This document shows, piece by piece, positions 32,431 to 43,617 of a stretch of 64,000 nt of DNA. How positions within the stretch are numbered: position 1 is the first letter of the stretch; each line of letters starts with the position of its first letter. The stretch comes from Salvia splendens. Lineage: Eukaryota > Streptophyta > Magnoliopsida > Lamiales > Lamiaceae. Where the stretch lies: NCBI RefSeq assembly GCF_004379255.2, contig NC_056034.1, positions 34,909,262 through 34,973,261 on the forward strand, in the 5' to 3' direction. The notes beneath the pieces are model-generated. The model saw only the letters and a program-made list of their open reading frames with translations. It was not told the DNA's origin and made no database searches. The translations under genes were made by a program, and so were the position numbers.

Positions 32431-33847
32431 TGCAGCTCATGGAGGACGTCGAGCCAACGACGATAACCAAAGGCACTATAGGGGAGGTAACCCCTAGTAG
32501 GTAACTTTTAATTTTACCGTTTCAGTTTGTTTTTGGTGTGTTTTGTGTTGCTTGCATACCATGTAAGTCTCCCTTCTCCACCAACTTTTCAAACTTATTC
32601 TTTGCATAGCTTTGAATAAGTTTGGGGGATGATATGGTGGATAGGACACTAATGAGGTACTTATTTTATTGCTTTATTTTTGCTTTAGATTGATTAGTTG
32701 TGATTGATTGAAAATTTTGGGCTTGAGTTGAAAAAAAATTTGGTAGTAATTGGGGTGAAGACTAGTCGTCTATGATAAAAGAACCATCCATTTTGAGCTA
32801 TCACTTGACCATTGACTTGAGAGTTTGAGTAATAGGGTGCATAAGTAACGAATTGCTTGTTTGCCTTGCTTCATGCTATTTACCCAAGTGAGATTTTTGA
32901 GCCTTCAATTCTTTCATGTGTGTTTTATCATCAATTGTGCATGTGTTTCTATAACTTGCTCCTGGTCTTCTTGAGTCTACATAGTGACCTTAAATATAGG
33001 GGAAGATGTTAGGCCATCGTTGTTAGCCTCATTTTTACCTAAACACTAACCTTAGTATATAACACCCTTGTTAGCCAAGTTTGAGCCTTGCCTTTTCTTT
33101 TGTCAAGCTAATCAAGTGGATTGAGAATCCTAGACTCTAAATTTGTTGAGATTTGAAAAGAAGAGTTGGGAAAGTATAATTGAAAAAGGTTGGTTGAGTT
33201 TGTTCTTAAAAAAAAACGTGAACGAAAAAGAAAAAAAAAAGAGAAAAAAATGAAAAAGAAAAAAGAAAAAAAAATTGTATATAGAGAATAATTTGAGGTC
33301 TTTGGAAGTTGGGAAGAAATTAGACAAAGTCTAGTTATTACCGAGAAGTGTTTTGAGAATGGTTGAAGTTAAAAGTTGATTGTTGTGATTTCTTGGGATT
33401 TTACGTTTTGGGAATTTCAGTCACTTTAGCCAAATATTTCATCACCTTACCAAAGAGCCTACATTATAACCTAAATAAAAGACCTTTCGGACTCTTGATT
33501 TATTATCACACAAGGTAGAGGAGAGGTTAGACATTGAGCAAGCTTATGGTAAACCATGCATTTTTACTTGATTTGAGTGACTACTTGATATCTTATACAC
33601 TTTTTACTGAGGTGAATATACACACACATATACATCCCGAGTGAAGCATGAAACCAAGGTGATATACGAGTTAGTAGTAAAAGTGCATTCGACAGCTTAA
33701 CTTGATAGAATTTGTATTGTGATATGCTCCTTTATTCCATAATCTTTGAGACGATGATGATGTCTAAAACCCCTTTAAATCCAAGTCTTCTTTTAGTTCT
33801 TTTTCTTCATTACTCGAGGACTAGCAATTATGTAAGTTTGGGGGAGT
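32431..33847 (+). other. Non-coding tail between gag-protease and the 3' LTR
   Basis: In an autonomous Athila element this interval would be about 3-6 kb of pol and env-like sequence; here it is 1.4 kb without a frame. It holds a hairpin with G run (32591 onward), an A/G-rich tract (33206-33275), the block AAAGACCTTTCGGACTCTTGAT (about 33480-33501) and the purine tract AAGTTTGGGGGAG (33834-33846). The first three have counterparts in the same relative order in the element at 8189-12850. Confidence 0.75.
32591..32623 (+). other. 33-nt hairpin followed by GGGGGAT, conserved with 10932-10964
   Basis: Stem AAACTTATT/AATAAGTTT, 15-nt loop, then GGGGGATGATATGGTGGA. It lies about 160 bp after the gag-protease stop. 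The G run after the stem resembles a polypurine tract, so it may prime plus-strand synthesis internally; that role is inference. Confidence 0.7.
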
Positions 33848-35046
33848 TGACACACTTGGATTTTACATGGTTTTAGAGGGTGGTTTTGTATGAATTTGAT
33901 CATATTTCATCTATTATTAGGCGTGTTTACATCTACTTCTGTATTATGTTGGTATATTGATCATTTTGTTAAGAATGTGTAGAAAAATGTGCAAAATAGG
34001 TGGATGTGCAGCAGTCTTGGCTTGAGACAATTTTACTGGAGATTTTGAAGTCCAATCAACCCCCAATGTACATCATTCTCTTTGTCTTCGAAAGAGCTTC
34101 GCGTAGGTACCTCACACGCCCCAATCGGAGTTTGGATGAGAGAGATATGGCCATTTTACGAACACTGCGCTGTCAAGAAAATCTCACGCGGCCGGGTGAA
34201 TTATTACCCTGTAAATACACCCGGCCGGGTGTCTCAAATGGAGCAGAATCTGGTCGAAAATCATCACCCGGCCGGGTGAATTTTACCCTTTATAATTCCA
34301 CCCGGCCGGGTACGTTGTTTTGACATATTTTTATGCCAAAAACGCGATTTTTGAAGGGGATTAAGAGGAGAAGAAGCCTAGGGTTCATTCCACACCACAT
34401 CTAACGCCTCCTACACTCACACACCACCCCAAGCACACCTTTGAGAGAGAGAATTGAAGATTGAAGACTTCCAATCGGGAGATTGAAGTCACCTATCCAT
34501 CGATTGATCTCACAGGAGTCTTACTATCTTTACTTCATGTATTTGTTGAATTCATTTGTTTTGAACATGGTTTTCTCTATAAACATGAGTAGCTAAACAT
34601 CTCTTGTAGAATTCTGGGTGATGATGCACTGATTTCATAGTTTTTATCCGATTGATTTTGTTCTTGCCGTGCTCTTGTAGTTATTTGATTATTCTTGGGT
34701 TTATTCCTTTCAATTGCTTGATCACCACTTGATTGTGTAGGATTAATTAGATTAATCGGGAGATGAAATAATTAATCCGGAAAGAAGAATAATTCACACC
34801 TTAATACAATAGAACTCGGGAGAGTTGAGGTTTTGAGTGAGGTCATTGACCTAATCGAGCTTTTGGGAGTTAGGAGTTTAGGATTAGAAGGGGACTTCGA
34901 TCCTAGCACCTAATCTACAGGTTTCTCACCTCGGGAGGGGGTTTAATCTATAATTGTGGTCGGCTTAGTAACTCTAGAGACACCAAAAGGTAAAGCGAAT
35001 TGACTGGATAAGAGCTTGGAATTGTGCATCGGATCCTTGAGTTCTG
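33848..35046 (+). repeat. 3' LTR of the Gag-only element, truncated to 1199 bp
   Basis: Aligns with 28159-29357 without net length change. The last 260 bp of the LTR (equivalent to 29358-29617) are missing and copia LTR sequence follows directly. Confidence 0.92.
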
Positions 35047-36126
35047 TCTCCTTTATTCTCCTATTTATAATAGTTCATATTGGGCCCAGACAGGGATCTA
35101 TGGAAGGTTTTGGATATGGGCTCCCCCAATTAGCTTTTTACTAATTAAATTGAACCCACAATTTAATACAAGCTTATATTGGAATATTACGAGCAGCCAC
35201 TACAGAAGTAATATTGAACTCCCCATCCAAATCCGAAATTACAAGTAATCCGGGTTTCCATTTTGTTTATTATTTATTTCCCGCGCTTAAGATATAAATG
35301 TCCATTAATTAATTAAAGTTTGCTATGGACTTAATTAATTAACATCTTATTAATTCCAAGAGTGGACTTAGCAAGAAACACTTATTTATTATTCATGGAA
35401 TAATTAAATTCCAACTGGCCAGTTTCCGAATAATAAAACCTTGTTCAAGCTCCTCTTGAGGACATTATCAAACGAGATTCACCTCGCGCACGATTCAACA
35501 TAATAGCAATCCTAGCACCGCTAGATAATGATCACCACTACCCAATATACCTGGATCGTTGGGTGACGAAACCTTTGGTAAGTCAAAGTAGTAGATACTC
35601 AATATCGTATGCTCAATGCTAACGTATGTAGATTAAGAAATAGATATTTATCAAGACCCCGTCTTTCAGTAGATAGCATAAAGACTCGTCTTGTTGTTAG
35701 ATCCATTCAGTGCTATACCACACCAACGTCATCTTATTTCAATAAGGCTTTGAAATAATCGGACTGACATTGCAACTTTCGCGATAGGTAGCCAAAGCCT
35801 ATCTAGGTTGTGAAATTCTTCTTTTTCTTTTGCAAAGCATTGCATAGAACCGACTGTAGTTACCTTAAAGTGGACGACGCCCACAACCAGTCTACTAAGC
35901 AAAATACTTAGGCTTTGTTTACTTCTTATGCATTTAAATGTTTATAAAACATCTTATAAACGCACAAGCAAACACAGTGTAATAATATACTGATTCTATT
36001 CGTGCGAAATGCTCGAATAATACTGAATCGGGTCAAAAGTGGATTGTAGAGTTTTTTCGTACACAAGCAAGATTCTATTCGTGCGAACTCGCTCGAAACA
36101 TGTTTTTCAGTATACTAAACCTAACA
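35047..36126 (-). repeat. Copia 5' LTR, outer part (right of the nested element)
   Basis: Matches 18450-19538 with scattered substitutions (for example TAAATTGAACCC for TAAATTAAACCC) and a small deletion near 35570 (GACGAAACC against GACGAAAAACCCGCACC). Ends CCTAACA at 36126, followed by the target duplication CCATC. Confidence 0.9.
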
Positions 36127-36146
36127 CCATCTCCATATGCTGCAAG

Positions 36147-36833
36147 TAGGGATGTCAATCGGGCCGGCCCGTTGGGTTTCGGGCCAACCCTATTCGGATT
36201 GCGGGTCAATTGGGTGCAGGCTAATCGGGTTGTGATTTCTTTCGGGTTATAAAAGTTCAACTATAATCCTAAAAGGTTGGGTTTCGGGCTAGCCCAACGG
36301 GTTAATCGGGTTGCTACCGATAATATTAACATGCGGTCAATCCAATAAATAATGATTAAAATTACTAATATTCATACAATGTAAAATATTTAATTATGAT
36401 ATATTTTAGATATATGCTTAAACTCAATCATAAACATGATCAAATACTAATATTTGAGATATTTCATGGAATTTTAATGCATGTTTTAGAAATTTAAATA
36501 TTTTGTTAGTGAATTTAAAGTTTTTAATTTATTTATCAATTATTATATTAATAAAAATTTTATATATAATTTTATATATTTTTTATAAAATTGAAAGTTA
36601 TTTTTTTAGTTAAAATTAATCAATGAAGTGTCGAATTAGAAGTAAAAAAATAGAATAATTAAAATTTTATCCGGTTTTCGGGCTAGCCCATTGGGGTTTT
36701 GGGTCTGGCCCTAACAAGTTGCGGGTTAATCTGATTTTGATTTTATCGGGCTATAAAAATCCAGCCATAACCCTATAAATTTGGCAGGCTATTCAGGCCA
36801 GACTATGGGTTATGGGCTACATTGACATCCCTA
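36147..36833. mobile_element. hAT non-autonomous element, 687 bp (family shared with 45225-45922)
   Basis: The terminal inverted repeat is TAGGGATGTCAAT at both ends. The target duplication is 8 bp with one mismatch (GCTGCAAG at 36139-36146, GCTGCAGG at 36834-36841). Subterminal regions contain clustered CGGGTT, CGGGCTAGCCCA and GGGCCGGCCC words, and the centre is very AT-rich. No coding sequence. A second copy of the family lies at 45225. Confidence 0.92.
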
Positions 36834-36841
36834 GCTGCAGG

Positions 36842-37349
36842 GGAAGACCGACAAGATGAAGAGAGAGAAGAATTTGCTTTGCAATTAATACGCTTCTCAA
36901 GAATAACTGTTTTTTTTAAATTAACATCACCTTAAAGATAAGTAGCAAGGTACTTCACTCCATCTTCCATTTTCCCTTCAACAAAGGACAAAAGTGTCTT
37001 TTCAACCTACTTTTGATAAGTATAGATATAGATTTGAACTCTTAACTCATTTAGAAAGTGAATTCAAGCTCTTTTTTTTAAAAAAAATTCTCATGTATTT
37101 TTAAATTTATTTTAAATATTATAAATAAAAATAGTTAGTTATATTTATGGGATTAAAACTTTATAAAATTTTATATTGCTAAATAATTGTTATATTTGTT
37201 GGATATTAAAATTACATGAAATATGAAATTATCATTTATTGAACAAATATGTTTATTTAAGTATATTTTATTACAATTATTTTTTGAAAATACAAATATA
37301 AAGAATAATTTTGACAAATCCCATAAATTAAATAAAAATTTTAAGGAAA
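36842..37349. other. AT-rich intergenic DNA, no feature seen
   Basis: No gene, RNA or element boundary was recognised. Confidence 0.6.
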
Positions 37350-37612
37350 TACTCCTTCCGTCCCACAACATGAGTCACATTTGTTGGAAGCACGAGTTTT
37401 AAGAAATGTAAATAGTAGTGGGTTGAAAAAGTTAAAGGAATATGGAGTCCACTTTTTTATACTATTGGTTTTATAATATAATAATGTGAGTGAAGTGAGT
37501 GAAGTGAGTATGAGATCTACTTATTATTTTATGTTAAAAGTGAAATGTGACTTTTGTTGTGGGACAGACCGAAATATCAAAATGTGACTCTTATTGTGGG
37601 ACGAATGGAGTA
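37350..37612. mobile_element. Stowaway-like MITE, about 260 bp
   Basis: Left end TACTCCTTCCGTCCCACAAC, right end in reverse TACTCCATTCGTCCCACAAT; TA at both ends. Inner arms (TGAGTCACATTTG and its counterpart) extend the inverted repeat. Non-coding. Confidence 0.85.
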
Positions 37613-37719
37613 TAATTTAAATTATTTTAAAATTAGATGATCCTATGTCGGAAAGCATGTGCCTAACTCCTTTGTTGTGCAAATGTGTTTAATTTACAAT
37701 GATTTTTTTTTGTAGCGCA

Positions 37720-37905
37720 GGAAATTCGGTCGGTTCGGTTAAAATCGAACCGACAACCAGATTAACCGAAATCAAAAGTAACTGAGATTGAAGCAACCGA
37801 ACCGAAACCGAATTGGCCTCAGTTCGGTTCGGTTCGGTTCGGTTCCTGTTACCGAATAGGGTCGGTCGGTTTTGGTTAACCAAACTGGAACCGAATTTTT
37901 TTAAA
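37720..37905. repeat. GGTTC/GAACC-rich repeat tract
   Basis: The array CGGTTCGGTTCGGTTCGGTT occurs at about 37822-37841, with ACCGAACCGAAACCG words in the other orientation nearby. Such tracts are common subterminal sequences of plant hAT-like elements, but no clean ends or target duplication were found. Confidence 0.6.
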
Positions 37906-38451
37906 AAAAAATTTGCGGTTCATAGGTATCGATCCTTGGATACTGGATAGGAAAAATGCTCACCCTAGCCACCACTTACACTACATTGCATATTTGGTAT
38001 TTATATTTATAGAAATAATTATGTATGTACTTTGTATTAGAAATTAAAAAAATTAAAACAATCTATTTATAATATGCTTAATCCAACAAAACAAAAAAGT
38101 TTACAACCTGCTCAATCCAAAAATTGAAATATTTAAAAAAGTAAACAGTTCCAAGCTCAAAGCTTCCAAAACAACAAGGTCAATTAATCAAAGTATACAA
38201 CCTACTTATAATATGCTTAATCCAAAAGTTGAAATATTAAAAAAAAAAAGCTTACAACATGTTCAATCCAAAAGTTCAAATATTCAAAAAAGTAAACAAC
38301 TCCAAGTTCAAAGATTCCAAAACAACAAGGTTAATCCATCAAAGTTTACAACCTACTCAATTCAACAACCATTCAAAATTCAAATATTAAAAAGAAAACC
38401 TTCAAGTTCAATATTTTCAAATTCCAAAACAAATGCACGATAAATTTTACT
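37906..38451. other. A-rich intergenic DNA with locally repeated words
   Basis: CTCAATCCAAAAGTTGAAATAT-like and CCAAAACAACAAGGT words recur several times between 38085 and 38340, giving an open but repetitive frame at 38213-38443. No gene is supported. Confidence 0.5.
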
Positions 38452-38760
38452 TTAATCATGATCACTTAAATAATTTCTTTCCAATTCTCTCAATTCTGCA
38501 TCTGTATCTACATTGTCCAATAGCCATGTTACTTTGCCATCCTTAAGGAGTGCCTCCACCGCGTAAAAACCAATGAATTAAAGAAAATGAGTTAAAATGT
38601 AGAATAAATAAATTTATTAGTAAATAGCAATAAATTACTCACTTTCATAGTATTACTTTCTTAAAAATGGTATTGGTTCTCCTTCTTGAATGAGTTCGGC
38701 AGGATAATTGTATACATCCCATATCATAATCAGCCAGAGATTATTTTCTGTGTTACACAC
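38452..38760 (-). pseudogene. Unidentified coding-like fragment, two possible exons
   Basis: On the - strand, WDVYNYPAELIQEGEPIPFL (about 38730-38670) and VTWLLDNVDTDAELRELE (about 38540-38485), the latter running to a stop at 38452-38454, have protein-like composition in an AT-rich setting. They are separated by about 90 bp that could be an intron, but a proper AG acceptor is missing. The second piece loosely recalls C-terminal ends of hAT transposases; this is a guess. Most likely a decayed gene or transposase remnant just upstream of EGY1. Confidence 0.3.
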
Positions 38761-39032
38761 AAATGTTTTCATTGTGTATTGTATTTTAAAAATTGTTTCT
38801 TAAATAATTAAATTAAAGTGAAAATAAAAATAAGGAAAACGAGGTTGTGATAGGCTGAGAATGATAGCAGAGATATTTTGAAATGGCGGAAGAGATATGC
38901 TTTAGATAAAAGCCTCAAATAAAATCTCTCGCAGTTTCTCCCTTTCTCCCATCTTATATTCAAATATAGGAGAGGAGTATTAATTTATCTGAAAAATATC
39001 ACGCAGTGTAAGCTGTTGTTAATTTCCGTGAA

Positions 39033-42000
39033 ATGGCAACACTATCCAGCTTCAGTTTCAGCTTAATCTCTCCGAATGGAGGTATTTACAGGGATAAATT
39101 TCAGAACAATCGGACCAATTGCTTACTGTGCGGTGAGATTTTGCTGAAGAGGCGACGGCGGTTGGTTGCCGGAGGGGATTTCGGGAGGTTGAATTCTGTA
39201 ATTAGGTCTTGTTACAGTGGTGAAAGTAATCAGAGTGATGATAGTACTAGTAGTACCAGCAACGGTGAAAGAGAAAGCAACGACAGTTCGAATTTGGCTA
39301 CGATGACGCCTGCTGAGAATGAATCCGAGGATAATGCCGATGATCCGCCGGCTTCTGCGTCTTCGCGGGTAAGCCAGTTCTTCAAAAATTTTGTGCTTTA
39401 AAATGGCGTGGTGGTGTGTGTGCTGCGAATGCCAATAGGAGTTTCACTTCGTGAATTGAAAACTTTTACTGTGTTATGAAAAATAAATATATATTATTAG
39501 AATTGTCACCAGTAGTAATAGTTTTATTACAAAGAGCGATTGCAATTAGTAGTAATTTATTGCTGCTTGCTAAATTTCAATACAATTCAAGGTAACATAG
39601 ATTTATTACAAAGAAAGCTTCTGGTTTAGCACGCTTATGAAGATTGAGTTCGAGTTGAGTCTCATTCATAGTTCATACTACTTCACTTGGCTTGGGAGAT
39701 ATCTTTATCTCTATTGCAACTTATCAAGTATGGGAACTGCAAAGAACTTTAAAGTTGCGAACACGCGTTATAATTAAATGGTTGTGGTGCAAAAATATCC
39801 TTTTGCCTTGTGAAATTTGTAATTGCGCTCTGACGGCTGAGGGTGCTGCATAATTTAGAAGCAAAGGTTAAACGTCGTTTTATTTCCAAACAAGAACTTG
39901 TAGCTAACTCTGACAACAATTTGAGTCGAGATCAACTAAAGCTTATACCAACTCAACTTGTAAGTAATTTTCTCAGGAACCATCATTTACACCTGCCTAC
40001 AGTAATTTCCAAGTAGACTCTTTTAAATTGATGGAATTGCTCGGCCCAGAAAAAGTTGACCCTTCTGATGTAAAAGTTATCAAGGACAAGCTTTTCGGTT
40101 ATTCAACATTTTGGGTAACTAGAGAAGAGCCTTTTGGGGATTTTGGAGAAGGCATTCTTTTTCTTGGAAATCTTCGGGGAAAGAGAGAAGATGTTTTCGC
40201 AAAACTTCAGACTCAGCTGAAAGAGATAATGGGAGACAAGTACAAACTGTTCATGGTGGAGGAGCCTAATTCTGAAGAGGAAGACCCTCGCGGTGGCCCC
40301 CGTGTCAGTTTTGGCATGCTGCGCAAAGAAGTTTCAGAGCCAGGTCAAACAACACTTTGGCAATATGTGATAGCGTTTCTATTGTTTCTTTTTACTATTG
40401 GTTCCTCGGTGGAGCTTGGAATAGCATCTCAGGTATGTTTATCTATTTGGGAATATTTGTTAATTTATGGCTTATGTGAATATTCGTATCATAGTGAGTC
40501 AGTGACTAATATATGAACTCTCTCTGCGTCAATCTTCGTAATTAGTTCTGGTTTTCACAATGAAGGTAAGCAGACTTCCTCCAGATATAGTGAAATACTT
40601 CACAGATCCCGATGCTGTTGAACCACCAGATATGCAGCAGCTGGTTCCATTTGTGGAATCTGCTTTGCCTCTGGCCTATGGCGTATTGGGGGTTCAGATA
40701 TTTCATGTAAGTATTACTTTTTCTCCCTCCATGACTATTGAAGTCATTTGTTGTCCTTTTCTTAATTTCTACATGGAATTATTCCCTGCAGGAAGTGGGA
40801 CATTTTTTTGCTGCTTTTCCGCGAAACGTGAAATTGAGTATTCCATATTTTATTCCAAACATTACCCTTGGTAGTTTTGGTGCGATCACTCAGGTAAGCA
40901 TGTAGATTGTAGCCACAGAGAGGATCTTCTGGACATAACTGTTCATGTACACAACTACTTATTTACAATTTAGTCCATCTGTTATTGATTTAACTTTTTT
41001 GTTATAATCTGTTTCTATGTTTGATATATTGCTTCTTTACGCATCAAATGTCTTTTTATTTTGTATCCTCATCTGATAATTTTATTGGACTTTGGTGCTT
41101 TTACTGGTGAACATACTACTTTGATATTCAGAAGGAAGGAGATACCATGACATAGTCATGTAAAAACAGGATGTTAAAGTTCATAATTATTGTCAAAATT
41201 CTTAATACGATGAAACATGAGTTACAGTCTATACTGTACTTGAGAAATTATGTCTACTTTAATACGGAGTACATTGTCAAGAATCAGAGATCAATTTTAC
41301 TTTGAAATTGTCTTCAGTTATTTCTTCTGAGATCTATCAAAACATGAAGCTATCAATCTGATCTCATTATGCACTTGAAATAGAAGTATGATAAACCTAT
41401 TTTCAAGTACCATTAGTATGTTAATAACCTTTCCAGCATTCTCAACGTGTTCCAGTTTTACTCATTTTTATGACGAGCTGATATCTAGCTGCATTTGCCT
41501 CTGTGAAATCTGACAATCTGAAATCTGGCAACATTTTTCTCATCATGCCTTCTTTCTTTTGTGCCATCTAGATTATTGTGGATTGCTGGGCTTATGTGGT
41601 GGTCTTTTCTGCAGTTCAAGTCTATTCTTCCTGATCGGAAATCAAAAGTAGATATTTCCTTGACGGGACCATTTGCAGGAGCAGCTCTGTCTTTTTCAAT
41701 GTTTGCTGTTGGGCTGCTGCTTTCATCGAACCCATCTGAGGCGGGAGATATGATTCAGGTTCCAAGCATGCTCTTCCAGGGCTCTTTGCTACTTGGGCTT
41801 ATTAGCAGAGCTGTTCTAGGTTATACGTAAGTTTTTTTTCACAACTTTGTCCACTATATAGTTCTAGTAAAACTATAGTGCTGGCATTATGAGATAGTAC
41901 GAGATCTTAGCATGCATTGATTTGTATTCCTTCACAATTAGAAGATATATTCAATCTTATTTTTGTTTATTTTACTTTATTGTATCTCTGTGAGTGTTGC

Positions 42001-43440
42001 TTTCTAAAGCCTTCGTCCAGCATGTGTTATTTTCTGTCACCTTGGCTATCAGTAGAATTTTTTAGTTTCAGACCCAAGATAAATAGTGACATTTCTCATT
42101 TACATCAACAGGACTATGCATGCAGCAACAGTTTCAATTCATCCTCTGGTGATTGCTGGATGGTAATTAGTTTTACGTAGTCCTATGTTATGTTTTGAAG
42201 AGCATGCTTAACAATCAACTCTGTGTTTGTAGGTGTGGGTTGACAACATCAGCCTTTAACTTGCTACCTGTTGGATGTCTCGATGGGGGAAGAGCCATGC
42301 AGGTTTAGCAGTTTTCTTATTACGTTAGTTTTGTCAGTTGAGGTGCAGAATGGAGATAATGACCATTACCCACAAATAAGTCTAGAACATTGCCTCATTT
42401 AGATTAATACGTGAAAATATTTTCTGGGTTTTGGTATTTACTTTTATACATACTATGATGACTACAGATGTCATATACTGCTTGCTCCACATAAGGGCTT
42501 CAAACGACTGTATATAATCTACCTAACTTTTTCAGTGAACAATCTTCACATATGCCTATTCTTTCAAATCTCACGAAGGAGCGGTTTCTGAATGAAGGTA
42601 GGAGAGCTCCAAAGCTCTCAATATGGATTAAAAGCTCCATGTTTAAGAATGACATGACTCGTAAGACACCAAGGAACATACTAACTTATTTCTCAGATGG
42701 TTTCCTGATCGTAAACTTGGGTCTTAAATCCGTTATCCACCTGCTGCATGTGCTAATAACTGTACACATATTTTCATGTCTTATAGGAGGTTGAAGTTTG
42801 TGGTTTGGAACCTTCACATCCTTATTGCTGCTGTACATGTTGATATTTTTGTCAGGGCGCTTTTGGGAAAAATGCACTGATTGCTTCTGGTTTGGCTACA
42901 TACAGTCTGCTGGGTTTGGGAGTGGTATGCCTCAACTTTTCCTTCTCAATATTAAGCCAAGTTCATGATCTGGATCTTCTCTTTGCAAAAGATAATTCTA
43001 TTTTCTGAATTTAATAGTAATGACTTCCTGTCTGATCTGCAAAGCCCATAAAAATAGATTGTCATTCTGTTGGTCGGTGATTTTACCTATTACTCAGTAT
43101 CTCCAACTGATATTTCGTTTTCCTATCAGCTGGGGGGTCCGTTATCGCTTCCATGGGGATTATACGTGCTGATATGTCAGGTATGAATACTTAGAGAATA
43201 AAATAAGTTTTTGGATGACGAGCATTTATGAAATGAAGTGGTGATGTTGGGGCAACTAAGGGTGGGTAATGAATGATGCAGAGGAACCCAGAAAAGCCAT
43301 GCTTGAACGATGTATCAGAAGTTGGGACTTGGCGAAAGGCGGTGTTTGCTGCTGCAATTTTTCTAGTGGTGATGACGCTTCTTCCGGTGTGGGATGAGCT
43401 TGCAGAAGAGTTAGGTATAGGGCTTGTAACGTCGTTGTAG
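39033..43440 (+). CDS. EGY1: EGY1-like chloroplast intramembrane zinc metalloprotease (site-2 protease family)
   Basis: Ten exons join in frame into 548 codons, the length I recall for Arabidopsis EGY1: 39033-39368, 39977-40432, 40566-40706, 40792-40893, 41615-41826, 42112-42162, 42233-42302, 42856-42924, 43130-43180, 43282-43440, all with GT-AG introns. The first about 70 residues are Ser/Arg/Asn-rich and look like a chloroplast transit peptide; an acidic Ser-rich linker follows. GNLRG (176-180) is the EGY signature. A membrane helix lies at about 239-262. Zinc ligands are HEVGH (311-315), split between exons 3 and 4, and NLLPVGCLDG (442-451); further helices continue to the end, GIGLVTSL. 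EGY1 is a thylakoid S2P-type protease needed for chloroplast development, pigment accumulation and ethylene-dependent gravitropism. All catalytic residues are present, so it should be functional. An alternative small exon in intron 1 (about 39860-39960) has an open frame but is not needed. Confidence 0.95.
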
Positions 43441-43515
43441 CTCCTACCCGCTTGGACTTAAAAATGCCATTTTTTGGTGGGATATACAGCTACTTTTCTT
43501 CCTCATATTGAACAT

Positions 43516-43617
43516 GGTATGGTTGATATTTACATTTACCATTACAAAATAAATGAATCTAAAATCGGTATGGTTGATATTTACATTTACCATTACAAAA
43601 TAAATGAATCTAAAATC
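43516..43617 (+). repeat. Perfect 51-bp tandem duplication in the EGY1 3' flank
   Basis: A unit beginning GGTATGGTTGATATTTACAT and ending GAATCTAAAATC occurs twice with a 51-bp offset, about 75 bp after the stop codon. It is probably within the 3' untranslated region. Confidence 0.92.

Larger units (their letters stand above)
28159..35046 (+). mobile_element. Athila-like Gag-only LTR retrotransposon (TR-GAG type), nested in the copia 5' LTR
   Basis: Order on the + strand: 5' LTR (28159-29617), primer-binding site (29624-29641), gag-protease frame (29767-32430), non-coding tail with hairpin (32431-33847), purine tract AAGTTTGGGGGAG and 3' LTR (33848-35046, truncated). There is no reverse transcriptase, RNase H or integrase, so it is non-autonomous. 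Over the shared 1199 bp the LTRs differ at about 15 positions counted by eye (about 1.3 percent), so the insertion is fairly recent. The right edge was removed by a deletion that also took 162 bp of the host LTR. Confidence 0.92.
18008..36126 (-). mobile_element. Ty1/copia-type LTR retrotransposon, - strand, with two nested insertions
   Basis: The element is bounded by TGTTGGGG and CCTAACA and by a perfect 5-bp target duplication CCATC (18003-18007, 36127-36131). Reading on the - strand: 5' LTR (36126-27884, split by the Athila-like element), primer-binding site TTGGTATCAGAGCC (initiator-methionine tRNA type), decayed interior (27867-19556, split by a solo LTR), polypurine tract AAGTGGGAGAT and 3' LTR (19538-18008). 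Without the nested elements it would be about 8.6 kb. The LTRs differ only by scattered substitutions and small gaps, while pol is full of stops and frameshifts. Confidence 0.9.

Noticed and set aside
39859..39966. Possible extra EGY1 exon ending at a GTAAGT donor
   Set aside because: The open frame is in a different phase from exon 1, and exon 1 joins directly to 39977 in phase to give 548 aa, matching the family length.
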